The notes under the pieces: model-generated | Databases searched by the model: none | What the model was told of the DNA's origin: nothing | What the model saw: the letters and a program-made list of their open reading frames with translations, nothing else | DNA from: JBPCPM01 sp050999155 | Lineage (GTDB): Bacteria; Actinomycetota; Thermoleophilia; Solirubrobacterales; 70-9 | Length of the DNA stretch: 55,903 nucleotides | NCBI GenBank assembly: GCA_050999155.1 | Contig: JBPCPM010000052.1 | Coordinates: forward strand, 1 to 55,903 | Direction: 5' to 3' | Made by a program: the position numbers and the translations under genes | In this document: in pieces, positions 44,323 through 53,153 of the stretch | Layout: each line of letters begins with the position of its first letter | Position numbering within the stretch: position 1 is the first letter of the stretch

Positions 44323-45579
44323 TCAGTCGCCGTCGAAGGGCAGGACGCCGCCGCCCTTGTCGTCCTGCGAGGAGCTGCCGGCGCCGCCGAGCTTCTGGGG
44401 CCGGTTGGCGAGCTTGGCCTTGACCGTCTTTCGGTCGCCCTTGCGCAGAACCTCGAGGGTGATCTGGTCGCCGGGCTTCTTGCTGTCAACGATGTCGACG
44501 ACCTGCTCCATCTCGGTGATCTTCTTGCCGTCTGCCTTGACGATGATGTCGCCGCCGAGGCGCAGGTCCTGCCCGTCGACGGTGGCCTGGGCGCGGCCGG
44601 CCTGGATCCCGGCCTTGTCGGCGGGCCCGTTGGCGACGACGTCCTGGACGAGGACCCCCTCCTTGGCGTCGAGGTTGACCGCGTCGGCGATCTCGGGCGT
44701 GAGGCCGAGGCCGGTGATGCCGACGTACGCGCGCTGGACCTTGCCGTCGTCCTGGAGGTCGTCGATGACCTCCTTGACGGTGTTCGAGGGGACGGCGAAG
44801 CCGATGCCGATGGAGCCGCCCTGGCCGCCGCTGGTGGCGATCTGCGAGTTGACGCCGATCACGCGACCGGCACCGTCGAGCAGCGGGCCGCCGGAGTTAC
44901 CGGGGTTGATCGCGGCGTCAGTCTGGATGACTTTGGAGATGGTGAAGCCGTTGGGCGCATCGATCCGGCGCTGGAGGGCCGAGACGATGCCGCTCGTGAC
45001 GGTCTGGTCGAGCCCGAAGGGGTTGCCGATGGCCACGACGGGGTCGCCGACCTGGGCCTTGGACGAGTCGCCCAGCTTCAGCGCGCCCTTGACCTCGGAC
45101 TTGTCGACCTTGAGCACCGCCAGATCCGAGGAGGTGTCCTGGCCGACCTTGCGCGCCTTGACTGCCTTCTCGTCCTCGCCACCGAAGCGGACCGAGATCT
45201 CCTCGGCGCCGTCGACGACATGGGCGTTGGTCACGATGCTGCCGTCCTCGTCGATCACGAAGCCCGAGCCGGTGGCCTTGCCCTGCTGGCGGTTGGGGAA
45301 CAGGTCGTCGGGCGTGGAGCTCGAGCGCCCGATGGTCGCGGAGATGAACACGACGCCCGGGGCGGCGGACTTGTAGATGTCCTGGACCGTGGATCCGCTG
45401 GGCTTGTTGCCGCCATCGGTCTCCGCGGGCGCGGCGAGCGGCGCCTGCGCGCTGGAGCCGGTGGTCTCGGCGGTGCCTTCGATCCACCCGGCGGCGATGG
45501 CGATCCAGCCGAGCAGTCCGACGACGAGACCCCCTATGAGGGCGGAGACGAGGGGCTTGGAGAACAGGGAGTTGGTCAT
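44323..45579 (-). CDS. Membrane-anchored HtrA/DegP-type serine protease with PDZ domain
   Basis: 418 residues. A single N-terminal transmembrane helix (about 11-32), a Ser/Pro/Thr-rich linker, a trypsin-like domain with His120 (TNAHVV), Asp152 (SDLAVL) and Ser229 (NPGNSGGPLL), then one PDZ domain (about 310-395). It probably degrades or refolds exported proteins. Unusually it interrupts the tryptophan operon between trpC and trpF. A TATCTT box eight bases before the ATG suggests its own promoter, which could also drive trpFBA. Confidence 0.93.
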   Translation of the reverse strand: MTNSLFSKPLVSALIGGLVVGLLGWIAIAAGWIEGTAETTGSSAQAPLAAPAETDGGNKPSGSTVQDIYKSAAPGVVFISATIGRSSSTPDDLFPNRQQGKATGSGFVIDEDGSIVTNAHVVDGAEEISVRFGGEDEKAVKARKVGQDTSSDLAVLKVDKSEVKGALKLGDSSKAQVGDPVVAIGNPFGLDQTVTSGIVSALQRRIDAPNGFTISKVIQTDAAINPGNSGGPLLDGAGRVIGVNSQIATSGGQGGSIGIGFAVPSNTVKEVIDDLQDDGKVQRAYVGITGLGLTPEIADAVNLDAKEGVLVQDVVANGPADKAGIQAGRAQATVDGQDLRLGGDIIVKADGKKITEMEQVVDIVDSKKPGDQITLEVLRKGDRKTVKAKLANRPQKLGGAGSSSQDDKGGGVLPFDGD

Positions 45580-45587
45580 TGGGGTTG

Positions 45588-45593
45588 AAGATA
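45588..45593 (-). promoter_or_regulatory. Internal -10 box for htrA inside the trp operon
   Basis: TATCTT eight bases before the ATG at 45579, in a comparatively AT-rich 76-base gap after trpC. Confidence 0.4.
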
Positions 45594-45655
45594 GGCGTGG
45601 GCGCTTAACCCGAGCTAAACGATTCCGCATGGCAATGCGGGTTGCCTGCCCCCGG

Positions 45656-46459
45656 CTAGAGCCGGTGCTCGCGTGTTCCCTCCTCGGCGGGAAGCAGGCG
45701 CCGCAGCGTCTCTTCGGGATCGGCGCCGCGCATCAGCGTCTCGCCGATCAGCACCGCGTCAACCCCGATCCGCTTGAGATCGGCGAGCTGGTGCGCCTCG
45801 GAGATGCCGCTCTCGGAGACGACCGTCTTGCCGGCCGGCACGTCGGTGAGCAGGTCGTGCGTCGTCTGGACATCCACGTCGAAGCTGTCGAGGTTGCGGT
45901 TGTTTATCCCCAGCACGTCGGCGTCGAGCGCCAGCGCGCGCTCGAGCTCCGGACGGTCATGGACCTCGATGAGGCAGTCGAGATCGAGGTTGCGGGCCTC
46001 GGCCAGCAGCGCCGTGAGGTCCCGATCGTCGAGCACCGAGACGATCAACAGCACCGCGTCGGCCCCGGCCACCGCCGCCTCGTACAGCTGGTAGGGATCC
46101 ACGGTGAAGTCCTTGCGCAGGATCGGCAGCGACGCCGCGGCCCGAGCCTGGCGCAGATCGTCCAGCGAGCCGCCGAAGTGCGGTCCCTCGGTGAGCACCG
46201 ACAGGGCCGCCGCGCCGCCGCGCTCGTACGAGCAGACGACCTCCTCGACCCCGGCGCCGGGCCGGATCTCGCCGGCGGACGGGGAGCGCCGCTTGAACTC
46301 GGCGATCACCGAGAGGCCGGGACGCGAGAGGGCCTCGGCGAACGGCTTGTCGTTTCCCCGGCTTTCGAGCGCGCGCTCGAGGTCTTCCAGCGGCGTGACG
46401 CGGCGGCGTTCGCGCACGCCATCGCGCGCGGCGGCGACGAGATCGTCGAGGATGCGCAT
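45656..46459 (-). CDS. trpC: Indole-3-glycerol phosphate synthase
   Basis: 267 residues from ATG at 46459. Motifs VIAEFKRRSPSAGEIRP (catalytic Lys), LSVLTEGPHFGGS, PILRKDFTVDPYQLYEA, CLIEVHDRPELERAL, GINNRNLDSF and VSESGIS. It closes the indole ring. It follows trpD by 49 bases and precedes the inserted htrA gene. Confidence 0.97.
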   Translation of the reverse strand: MRILDDLVAAARDGVRERRRVTPLEDLERALESRGNDKPFAEALSRPGLSVIAEFKRRSPSAGEIRPGAGVEEVVCSYERGGAAALSVLTEGPHFGGSLDDLRQARAAASLPILRKDFTVDPYQLYEAAVAGADAVLLIVSVLDDRDLTALLAEARNLDLDCLIEVHDRPELERALALDADVLGINNRNLDSFDVDVQTTHDLLTDVPAGKTVVSESGISEAHQLADLKRIGVDAVLIGETLMRGADPEETLRRLLPAEEGTREHRL

Positions 46460-46508
46460 TCGCCGGCAGCCTACCCGCGCGTCCGGCCGGGGCTCAGAAC
46501 CCGTTCGG

Positions 46509-47543
46509 TCACTCGGCCGTGGCCAGCTCGATGGTGACGATGCGCAGGTGGTCGAGCACGCGCTGGGCCGCGCCGGAGTCGACCGCCTCGGCCGCGATGT
46601 CGACGCCCTCGGCGAGGCCGGAGGCCAGGCCGCCGACCGTCGCGGCCGCGGCCGCGTTGAACAGCGCGACGTCTCGGTGCGGTCCCCGTTCCCCGGCGAG
46701 CACGGCGGTGGTGATGGCGGCGTTGTCGGCCGGCTCGCCGCCGCGCAGCGCATCGGCGGCCGATCGCTGCAGGCCGACCTCTTCCGGGGTGACGGTGAAC
46801 GTCGTCAGCTCCCCTCCGCGCACGTGGATCACGGTCGACTCGGCGCCCACGCTGAGCTCGTCGAGCCCGTCGGCCGAGCTGACGACCATGGCCTCCTCGG
46901 TCCCGAGCCCGGCGAGAGCGCGTGCGACGGTCTCCTGGAAGCTCGGATCCGAGACGCCGACGACCTGGCGCGAGGCGCCGGCCGGGTTGGTCAGCGGCCC
47001 GAGGTAGTTGAAGATCGTTCCCACGCCCAGGGCCTTGCGCACGGGGACGACGTGACGGGTCGCGAGGTGGTGGCGCGGGGCGAACATGAATCCGAAGCCG
47101 GTGCGCTCCAGGCACCGGCCGACGTCCTCGGAGTCGATGTCGATGCGCACTCCGAGCGCCTCGAGCAGGTCGGCCGAGCCGGAGCTGCTCGTGGCCGAGC
47201 GGTTGCCGTGCTTGGCCGTCACACATCCGGCTCCCGCGGCGATCAGCGCGGCGGTGGTCGAGATGTTGAAGGTCGGGGTGCCGCCCCCGGTGCCGGCCGT
47301 GTCCACTAGCGGTCCGCGGCTGACCTGGACCGGCTCCGCCAGGCGGCGCATCGTGCGGGCCAAGCCGATGAGCTCGTCGACCGTCTCGCCCTTGCAACGC
47401 AGCCCGACGAGAAACGCGGAGATCTGCACCTCCGACACGCGGCCAGCCATGATCTCGTCGAGGATCGCCCCGGTCTGGCTGGACCCGAGATCGGTGCCGC
47501 GCGTCAGCGCGTCGATGGCCTCTGTGAGCAGGGGGTTGGTCAT
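46509..47543 (-). CDS. trpD: Anthranilate phosphoribosyltransferase
   Basis: 344 residues. Glycine-rich PRPP-binding motif DTAGTGGGTPTFNIST, HGNRSATSSSGSADLLEALG, FMFAPRHHLATRHVVPVRKALG and IFNYLGPLTNPA are canonical. It transfers phosphoribose to anthranilate. A 96-base gap separates it from trpG; no promoter or attenuator was recognised there. Confidence 0.97.
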   Translation of the reverse strand: MTNPLLTEAIDALTRGTDLGSSQTGAILDEIMAGRVSEVQISAFLVGLRCKGETVDELIGLARTMRRLAEPVQVSRGPLVDTAGTGGGTPTFNISTTAALIAAGAGCVTAKHGNRSATSSSGSADLLEALGVRIDIDSEDVGRCLERTGFGFMFAPRHHLATRHVVPVRKALGVGTIFNYLGPLTNPAGASRQVVGVSDPSFQETVARALAGLGTEEAMVVSSADGLDELSVGAESTVIHVRGGELTTFTVTPEEVGLQRSAADALRGGEPADNAAITTAVLAGERGPHRDVALFNAAAAATVGGLASGLAEGVDIAAEAVDSGAAQRVLDHLRIVTIELATAE

Positions 47544-47639
47544 CGGGAACCGCCGGCGGGCGGCGCGGGCAGTCTCTCACGCGGGCGGGCGGAGATGGGC
47601 TCGCGGGCACCGGGCGTACGAGCGCTCCGCGCCCGGGCC

Positions 47640-48218
47640 TCAGCCATCGACGGCGACCCCGTCGCGCAGGAAGTTGGCGAGCATCGGCTTGCCGAGCGGG
47701 GTCAGGACCGATTCCGGGTGAAACTGGACGCCTTCGGCGGGAAGCGTGCGATGGCGGATGCCCATCAGCACGTCGCCGAACCAGGCGGTGGCCCGAAGCT
47801 CGTCGGGGAGGTCGGGATCGACGACGAGCGAGTGGTAGCGCCCGGCGACCATCGGGTCCGGAAGCTCGTGGTAGACGCTGCGCCCGTCGTGGCTGATCTC
47901 CGCGTCCTTTCCGTGGATCGGCTCTCCGAGTACCACGCGCCCGCCGAACGCCTGGGCCAGGGACTGGTGGCCGAGGCAGACGCCGAGCACCGGAACCCCG
48001 TCTTCGGCGAACTCGCGGACGGCCTGGAGGCTGATCCCGGCCTCGTCGGGCGTGCACGGTCCGGGCGAGACGACGAGGCGATCTGGCTGGTCCCGTCGCA
48101 GCTCGGCGACCGCGGCCCGGTCGTTGCGCACGACCTCGATCTCGCCGCCCAGCTCCCCGAGGTACTGCACGAGGTTGAAGGTGAACGAGTCGTAGTTGTC
48201 GATGACCAGGACGCGCAT
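47640..48218 (-). CDS. trpG: Anthranilate synthase glutamine amidotransferase subunit
   Basis: 192 residues. ATG at 48218 overlaps the trpE TGA by one base (TGATG). VIDNYDSFTFNLVQYL at the N-terminus, nucleophile Cys in VLGVCLGHQSLAQAFGG, and the His-Glu pair in GVQFHPESVLTP. Supplies ammonia to TrpE; the same subunit may serve folate synthesis (PabA), as often in bacteria with one copy. Confidence 0.95.
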   Translation of the reverse strand: MRVLVIDNYDSFTFNLVQYLGELGGEIEVVRNDRAAVAELRRDQPDRLVVSPGPCTPDEAGISLQAVREFAEDGVPVLGVCLGHQSLAQAFGGRVVLGEPIHGKDAEISHDGRSVYHELPDPMVAGRYHSLVVDPDLPDELRATAWFGDVLMGIRHRTLPAEGVQFHPESVLTPLGKPMLANFLRDGVAVDG

Positions 48219-49720
48219 CAGCTCCACTCCGGCTGCTCGACGGCCAGCTCGACGGCGCGGAACACGGCGCTGGCCTTGGCCACCGACTCGTTGAACTCGT
48301 AGGCGGGCTGGGCGTCGACGACGGTCCCGCCGCCCGCCTGCACGTGGGCCTCGCCGTCCTTGACCACGACGGTGCGGATGTGGATGGCCGTGTCGAGGTC
48401 GCCGGCGTAGGAGAGGTAGCCGACCGCGCCGCCGTATGGGCCGCGCTTGTGGGGTTCGAGCTCGTCGATGATCTGCATGGCCCGGACCTTGGGCGCGCCC
48501 GACAGGGTCCCGGCGGGAAGCGTGGAGCGCAGGACATCCATGGCGCTCGTCCCCTCGCGCAGCCGGCCCGAGATCGAGCTGACGATGTGCAACACGTGGG
48601 AGTAGGTCTCGACGGCCATCAGGTCGTCGACGGTCACCGACCCGTACTCGCACACCCGGCCCAGGTCGTTGCGGCCGAGGTCGACGAGCATGATGTGCTC
48701 GGCCCGCTCCTTGGGGTCGGCGAGCATCCTCTCGGCGCCCTTTCGGTCCTCCTCCGCGGTGGCGCCGCGCGGGATGGTCCCGGCGATGGGTCGTGTCTCG
48801 ACGCGGGAGCCGTGGACCGTCACGAGGGGCTCGGGCGACGCGCCGGCCAGCGCCCAGTCCCCGAAATCCAGGAAGTACATGTAGGGGGACGGGTTGATGC
48901 GCCGCAGGCCCCGGTAGATGGAAAACGCCTCGACCGGACACGGGGAGGTGAACCGCTGGGAGGGCACGACCTGGAAGGCGTCGCCGGCCTTGACGTACTC
49001 GATGATCCGCGAGACCGACTCCTCGTAGCGCTCGCGCGTCATGTTCGACCGGAAGTCGACCTCCTGGCCCCCGGAGCGCGGCGGCGGCTCGGGCACCGGC
49101 CCGCGCAGCCGTTCGCGCACCTCGGCGATCCGGCCGACGGCCGCCTCGTAGGACTCGGCGGGATCGCCGTCCGTGTCGCAGTGGACGTTGGCGATGATCG
49201 TCACCTCGTGCTGGTGGTGGTCGAACGCGAGCACCACCTCCGAGAGCATCACCGCGAGGTCCGGCAACCCGACCGGGTCGGGGTTGGGGTCGCCCAGCGG
49301 CTCGACCGTGCGTACGAGGTCGTAGCCGAACAGGCCCACGGCTCCGCCGCTGAAGGGCGGCAGGCCCTCGACGGGCGCAGCGCGATGTCGGCCTACCGCC
49401 TCGGCGACGGCGCCGTAGGGATCGTCGGTCGCGGTCTCGGCCGGCGCGTCGGCGTCGTGCCCCTCGCCGGGCTCGGTGCTCAGCGTGCCGTCGCTCCAGC
49501 GCAGCACGGCGCGCGGGCGGAAGCCGAGAAACGACCAGCGCCCGAGCCGGCCCTGGTCGGCCGATTCGAGCAAAAAGCAGGGGCCGCCGTCGCGGAGCTT
49601 GAGAAAGGCGGACACCGGGGTGTCGGTGTCGGCGATGAACGTGTGGCGCACCGGGACCAGCGTGTACTCGGCGGCGAGGCGACGGACCTCGTCGAGATCG
49701 GGGACCACGGTGGGGGCCAT
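48218..49720 (-). CDS. trpE: Anthranilate synthase component I
   Basis: 500 residues. N-terminal LLESADQGRLGRWSFLG (tryptophan-feedback region LLES), then the chorismate-binding domain: EYVKAGDAFQVVPSQRF, INPSPYMYFLDFGD, SPEPLVTVHGSRVETRPIAGT, HIMLVDLGRNDLGRV, PAGTLSGAPKVRAMQIIDE. It makes anthranilate from chorismate. It starts three bases after hisIE, so there is no room for a trp leader peptide directly before trpE. Confidence 0.97.
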   Translation of the reverse strand: MAPTVVPDLDEVRRLAAEYTLVPVRHTFIADTDTPVSAFLKLRDGGPCFLLESADQGRLGRWSFLGFRPRAVLRWSDGTLSTEPGEGHDADAPAETATDDPYGAVAEAVGRHRAAPVEGLPPFSGGAVGLFGYDLVRTVEPLGDPNPDPVGLPDLAVMLSEVVLAFDHHQHEVTIIANVHCDTDGDPAESYEAAVGRIAEVRERLRGPVPEPPPRSGGQEVDFRSNMTRERYEESVSRIIEYVKAGDAFQVVPSQRFTSPCPVEAFSIYRGLRRINPSPYMYFLDFGDWALAGASPEPLVTVHGSRVETRPIAGTIPRGATAEEDRKGAERMLADPKERAEHIMLVDLGRNDLGRVCEYGSVTVDDLMAVETYSHVLHIVSSISGRLREGTSAMDVLRSTLPAGTLSGAPKVRAMQIIDELEPHKRGPYGGAVGYLSYAGDLDTAIHIRTVVVKDGEAHVQAGGGTVVDAQPAYEFNESVAKASAVFRAVELAVEQPEWS

Positions 49721-49723
49721 CGG

Positions 49724-50338
49724 TCAGCCCCGGCGGTCGTTGAGGACGTCGAGGGCCGCCGAGAGCGGGACGTCGCGGGAACGCAGCAGCACGAGCAGGT
49801 GGTACAGGAGGTCCGCCGCCTCGGAGGCGACCCGCTCGTCGGTTTCCTCGCGCGCCGCCCGGGTGACCTCCTCGGCCTCCTCGAGGACCTTCTCGGCGAT
49901 CCGGGGCGGGTCGGAGAGCAGCTCGACGGTGTAGCTGCCCTCGGGCTGCTCGGCCTGGCGCGCGGCCAGCGTGCGCTCGAGGGCCGCCAGCGCCTCCCCG
50001 GCGGTCGGAGCCGGAACGCCCGCTCCGAGCAGCTCGCGGTGAAAGCAGGTGCGCTCGCCGGTGTGGCAGGCCGGGCCGGCCGGCTCGACGAGAGCGAGGA
50101 TGGCGTCCGCGTCGCAGTCGTAACGCAGCGCCTGGACCCGCTGGACGTTGCCCGACGTCGCGCCCTTGTGCCACAGCTCCTGGCGTGAGCGGCTCCAGAA
50201 GTGGACCTCCCCGGTCTCCCGGGTGCGGCGCAGCGCCTCCGCGTTCATGTAGGCCAGGGTGAGCACCTCACCGGTGGTGGCGTCCTGCATCACGCATGGC
50301 ACCAGGCCGTCGTCCCCGAAGTCGATCTCGGCTTCCAT
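49724..50338 (-). CDS. hisI: Bifunctional phosphoribosyl-AMP cyclohydrolase / phosphoribosyl-ATP pyrophosphatase
   Basis: 204 residues with two domains. Residues 1-110 are the HisI cyclohydrolase (VLTLAYMNAEALRRT, SRQELWHKGATSGN, and zinc ligands in RYDCDADA and CHTGERTCFH). Residues 115-204 are the HisE pyrophosphatase (RIAEKVLEEAEEVTRAA, EAADLLYHLLVLL). Catalyses histidine steps 2 and 3. It is first in the trp operon, a his-trp linkage seen in other actinobacteria. A TAGAAT box six bases before the ATG is the likely operon promoter. Confidence 0.95.
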   Translation of the reverse strand: MEAEIDFGDDGLVPCVMQDATTGEVLTLAYMNAEALRRTRETGEVHFWSRSRQELWHKGATSGNVQRVQALRYDCDADAILALVEPAGPACHTGERTCFHRELLGAGVPAPTAGEALAALERTLAARQAEQPEGSYTVELLSDPPRIAEKVLEEAEEVTRAAREETDERVASEAADLLYHLLVLLRSRDVPLSAALDVLNDRRG

Positions 50339-50344
50339 GCGGGG

Positions 50345-50350
50345 ATTCTA
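50345..50350 (-). promoter_or_regulatory. -10 box for the hisI-trp operon (leaderless type)
   Basis: TAGAAT, six bases, ATG at 50338. If used, the his-trp message has no 5' leader and therefore no attenuator or T-box upstream of hisI. No good -35 seen (GGGGGT at the expected place). Confidence 0.5.
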
Positions 50351-50481
50351 GGCACGGCCCTCCCGGCACCCCCGATAGGGCCGCGCTCCCGGCCGGTCCA
50401 GCTCCTTCTCGTGCACCCAATGCGGGCTCGGCTCCTGAAAGTGCACGCCGGCGGTGGCTGGCGAGGAGGCGAGCGTCGGGG

Positions 50482-51369
50482 CTACTCGATGCCGAACCGG
50501 TCGAGCATCGTCTCGTCGCGGCGCCAGTCCTTGCGGACCTTGACGGTGAGGTCGAGGAACACCTTGCCGCCCGTCTCGCGTTGGAGCGAGCGGCGCGCGG
50601 CCGATCCGATGTCGCGGATCATCCGCCCTCCGCGGCCCACCACGATGGCCTTCTGGGAGTCGCTCTCCACCCAGATGCGGGCCGTGATCGAGGTCAGCCC
50701 GTCCTCGCGGCGCTCGACGTCGGTGACCACGACCTCCACCGCGTGCGGTAGCTCCTGGCGGGTCCGGCGGATCGTCTGCTCGCGCACGAGCTCCCCGAAC
50801 AGCACGTGCGGATCCTGGTCGGAGTGTTCGCCGGGCGGGTAATGGTGCGGGCCCTCGGGCGCGAGCTCCCACATCCGCCGGGCGAGCTCCGCCACCCCGC
50901 TGCCGTTGGTCGCGCACACGGGAAACAGCTCGTCGATGGCCTCCAGCTCGGCCACGGCCTGTAGTGCGGCGGCGGTCGCCTGCTTGCCGAGCCGGTCGAC
51001 CTTGTTGACCGCGGCAAGCACGGGCTTGTCGCCCGAGGCCTCGAGCAGCACGTTCGCGATGAACCGGTCGCCCGGCCCGACCCCTTGGTGGGCGTCGAGG
51101 ACCATCAGCACGATGTCGGCCTCGGCCAGCTCGGTCTCCACCCGTGACTGCATGCGGCGGGTCAAGGCGTCCTGGGGCTTCTGCACCCCTGGGAGGTCGA
51201 TCAGCACGACCTGGCGGTCGCCGTCGGTGAGGACTCCTCGCGCCGCTCGGCGTGTGGTCTGCGGGCGATCGGAGGTGATCGCGATCTTCGAGCCGACGAG
51301 CGCATTGACCAGCGTCGACTTGCCGACGTTGGGCCGCCCGGCCAGCCCGACGAACCCCGCCGAGCTCAT
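50482..51369 (-). CDS. era: GTPase Era
   Basis: 295 residues; ATG overlaps the ybeY stop (ATGA). G1 GLAGRPNVGKSTLVNAL, G2/G3 region TTRRAARGVL and VLIDLPGVQKPQ, G4 NKVD, and the C-terminal KH domain (SQKAIVVGRGGRMIRDIG). Era assists 16S rRNA maturation and 30S assembly. The operon phoH-ybeY-era is the standard bacterial order. Downstream, 143 bases separate it from hisI. Confidence 0.97.
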   Translation of the reverse strand: MSSAGFVGLAGRPNVGKSTLVNALVGSKIAITSDRPQTTRRAARGVLTDGDRQVVLIDLPGVQKPQDALTRRMQSRVETELAEADIVLMVLDAHQGVGPGDRFIANVLLEASGDKPVLAAVNKVDRLGKQATAAALQAVAELEAIDELFPVCATNGSGVAELARRMWELAPEGPHHYPPGEHSDQDPHVLFGELVREQTIRRTRQELPHAVEVVVTDVERREDGLTSITARIWVESDSQKAIVVGRGGRMIRDIGSAARRSLQRETGGKVFLDLTVKVRKDWRRDETMLDRFGIE

Positions 51370-51746
51370 CGGCTCGCCTCCTCGCGCAGACGGCCCATGA
51401 TCCGGTCCTGGACGGCCAACATCTCGCCGTCGTCGGTCTCGTGGTCGTAGCCGCACAGGTGCAGGACGCCGTGGACGGCGACCTCTTCGGCATCGTGGGC
51501 GTGCTCGAGACAGATCACGACATCGCCCAGCTCGCGCGGGCCGGCGGTGGCGCCGGGTCCGTCGAGCGAAAAGGCCAGGACGTCCGTTGGCCGGTCGCGG
51601 TCGCGCCACTCGCGGTTCAAGGCCTGGATCCGCCCCGGATCGACGATCTCCACGGCGAGATGGCCCTCGCCCACGCCCACGGTCTCCAGGGTGGCCGCCA
51701 CGGCCGGACGCAGCCGGTCGGGCACATCGTCGAGGTCGACGCTCAC
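51366..51746 (-). CDS. ybeY: Endoribonuclease YbeY
   Basis: 126 residues from GTG at 51746, overlapping the phoH stop (GTGA). The zinc-binding signature is HGVLHLCGYDHETDD, with LNREWRDRDRPTDVLAFSLD before it. It is shorter than the usual ~150 residues because the N-terminus is trimmed. YbeY processes rRNA 3' ends and takes part in ribosome quality control with Era. Confidence 0.95.
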   Translation of the reverse strand: MSVDLDDVPDRLRPAVAATLETVGVGEGHLAVEIVDPGRIQALNREWRDRDRPTDVLAFSLDGPGATAGPRELGDVVICLEHAHDAEEVAVHGVLHLCGYDHETDDGEMLAVQDRIMGRLREEASR

Positions 51747-52729
51747 CGGCCCTCGGAGCCGGGTGAGCCGTCCGGCTGGCCGCCGCTGTCCGGGGTGCTG
51801 TGGGCGTCGTAGGCGGCGACGATCCGCTGGACCAGCGCGTGGCGGACCACGTCCTGACCGCCGAAGCGCACGAAGGTGACGCCGTCGACCTCGTCGAGGA
51901 TGGAGCCGACCACGTGCAGCCCGGAACGCTGGCCGGCCGGCAGGTCGGTCTGGGTGATGTCGCCTGTCACCACCATCTTCGAATTGAACCCCAGCCGGGT
52001 GAGGAACATCTGCATCTGCGGGCCCGAGGTGTTCTGGGCCTCGTCGAGGATGACGAACGAGTCGTTCAGGGTGCGGCCGCGCATGAAGGCAAGCGGCGCG
52101 ATCTCGATCACCCCGCGCTCGAGGTAGCCCGTGACCTTCTCCGGGTCGAGCATGTCGTACAGGGCGTCAAACAGCGGCCGCAGGAACGGATCGACCTTGG
52201 CCTGGAGGTCGCCGGGCAGAAAGCCGAGCCGCTCGCCTGCCTCGACGGCGGGCCGGGTGAGGATGATCCGGTTCACGTCGCCCGACGTCAGGGCCGACAC
52301 GGCCATGGCCACGGCGAGGAACGTCTTGCCGGTGCCGGCCGGCCCGATGCCGAAGGTCACGCCGTTGGAGCGGATCGAACGGATGTAGGTCTGCTGGTTG
52401 GCCGTACGGGCGCTGATCCGGGTGCCCCGGTGGCTCCACACGACGTCGTCGAGCATCGCGCCGGGATCGCGGTCGGCCCGCACGGCGCGCTCCACCGTCT
52501 CGACGGTGGCCGGGCTGGCCTCGTGGCCGGACTCGAGCGCCTCGAGGATGCCGCTGACCGCCCGCTCGGCTTCGGCGACGGCGGCGTCGGAGCCATCGAG
52601 GGTCAGGACGTTGCCGCGGAGGTACAGCGACGCGCCGATGCGGTCCTCGACGTCGCGCAGCAGGGCGTCCTCGGCGCCCGCGAGCTCCGCGGCGACGGTG
52701 TTGTCGAGCTCGAGCTGCCTACGCGCCAA
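51743..52729 (-). CDS. PhoH-like ATPase
   Basis: 328 residues. N-terminal ~90 residues with a KH-like region, then the PhoH P-loop domain: TFGIGPAGTGKTFLAVAMAV, RPAVEAGERLGFLPGD, ILDEAQNTS and VTGDITQTDLP. PhoH proteins are RNA-linked ATPases, usually paired with YbeY. The only suitable start is TTG at 52729, overlapping the yqeY end by 11 bases; no ATG or GTG is available before the conserved region. Confidence 0.92.
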   Translation of the reverse strand: MARRQLELDNTVAAELAGAEDALLRDVEDRIGASLYLRGNVLTLDGSDAAVAEAERAVSGILEALESGHEASPATVETVERAVRADRDPGAMLDDVVWSHRGTRISARTANQQTYIRSIRSNGVTFGIGPAGTGKTFLAVAMAVSALTSGDVNRIILTRPAVEAGERLGFLPGDLQAKVDPFLRPLFDALYDMLDPEKVTGYLERGVIEIAPLAFMRGRTLNDSFVILDEAQNTSGPQMQMFLTRLGFNSKMVVTGDITQTDLPAGQRSGLHVVGSILDEVDGVTFVRFGGQDVVRHALVQRIVAAYDAHSTPDSGGQPDGSPGSEGR

Positions 52730-53153
52730 GCCGCTGCTGCACGATCTCCCGCACGCGGTTGCCGTCGGCCTGGCCCTTGACGCGCGGCATCACCCCGCCC
52801 ATCACACGCCCCATGTCCCCCGGCCCCGTCGCACCGGTCTCGGCGATCACCTCGTCGGTGATCGACGCGATCGCCGCGTCGTCCATCTCGGCGGGGAGGT
52901 AGGCGGCGATCATCTCGGCCTCGGCCTCCTCGGAGCGGGCGCGATCCTCGGCGTGGCCGTCGCGGTAGGACTGCGCGGCCTCGAGCCGGCGCTTGCGCTC
53001 GCGGCGCAGCACGTCGACCTCATCGGACGTGCCTCCGTCCTTGGCCTCGCGGTCGATGGCGCTGACGAGCAGGCGCAGGGCGCCGGCGCGTTCGCGCTCG
53101 CCCGCCTTCAGGGCGACGGTCACGTCATTGCGGATCTGTTCGACGATCGTCAC
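52719..53153 (-). CDS. GatB/YqeY domain protein
   Basis: 144 residues from GTG at 53153, overlapping the murI stop (GTGA). Starts TIVEQIRNDVTVALKAGE, with RLLVSAIDREAKD, YLPAEMDDAAI and MGGVMPRVKGQADGNRVREIV, the complete YqeY family pattern. The fold matches the tRNA-binding tail of GatB amidotransferase. Free-standing YqeY has no settled function. Confidence 0.93.
   Translation of the reverse strand: MTIVEQIRNDVTVALKAGERERAGALRLLVSAIDREAKDGGTSDEVDVLRRERKRRLEAAQSYRDGHAEDRARSEEAEAEMIAAYLPAEMDDAAIASITDEVIAETGATGPGDMGRVMGGVMPRVKGQADGNRVREIVQQRLGA

Noticed and set aside
47544..47639. Possible attenuator between trpG and trpD
   Set aside because: No tryptophan-codon leader peptide, no paired terminator/antiterminator arms that I can draw.
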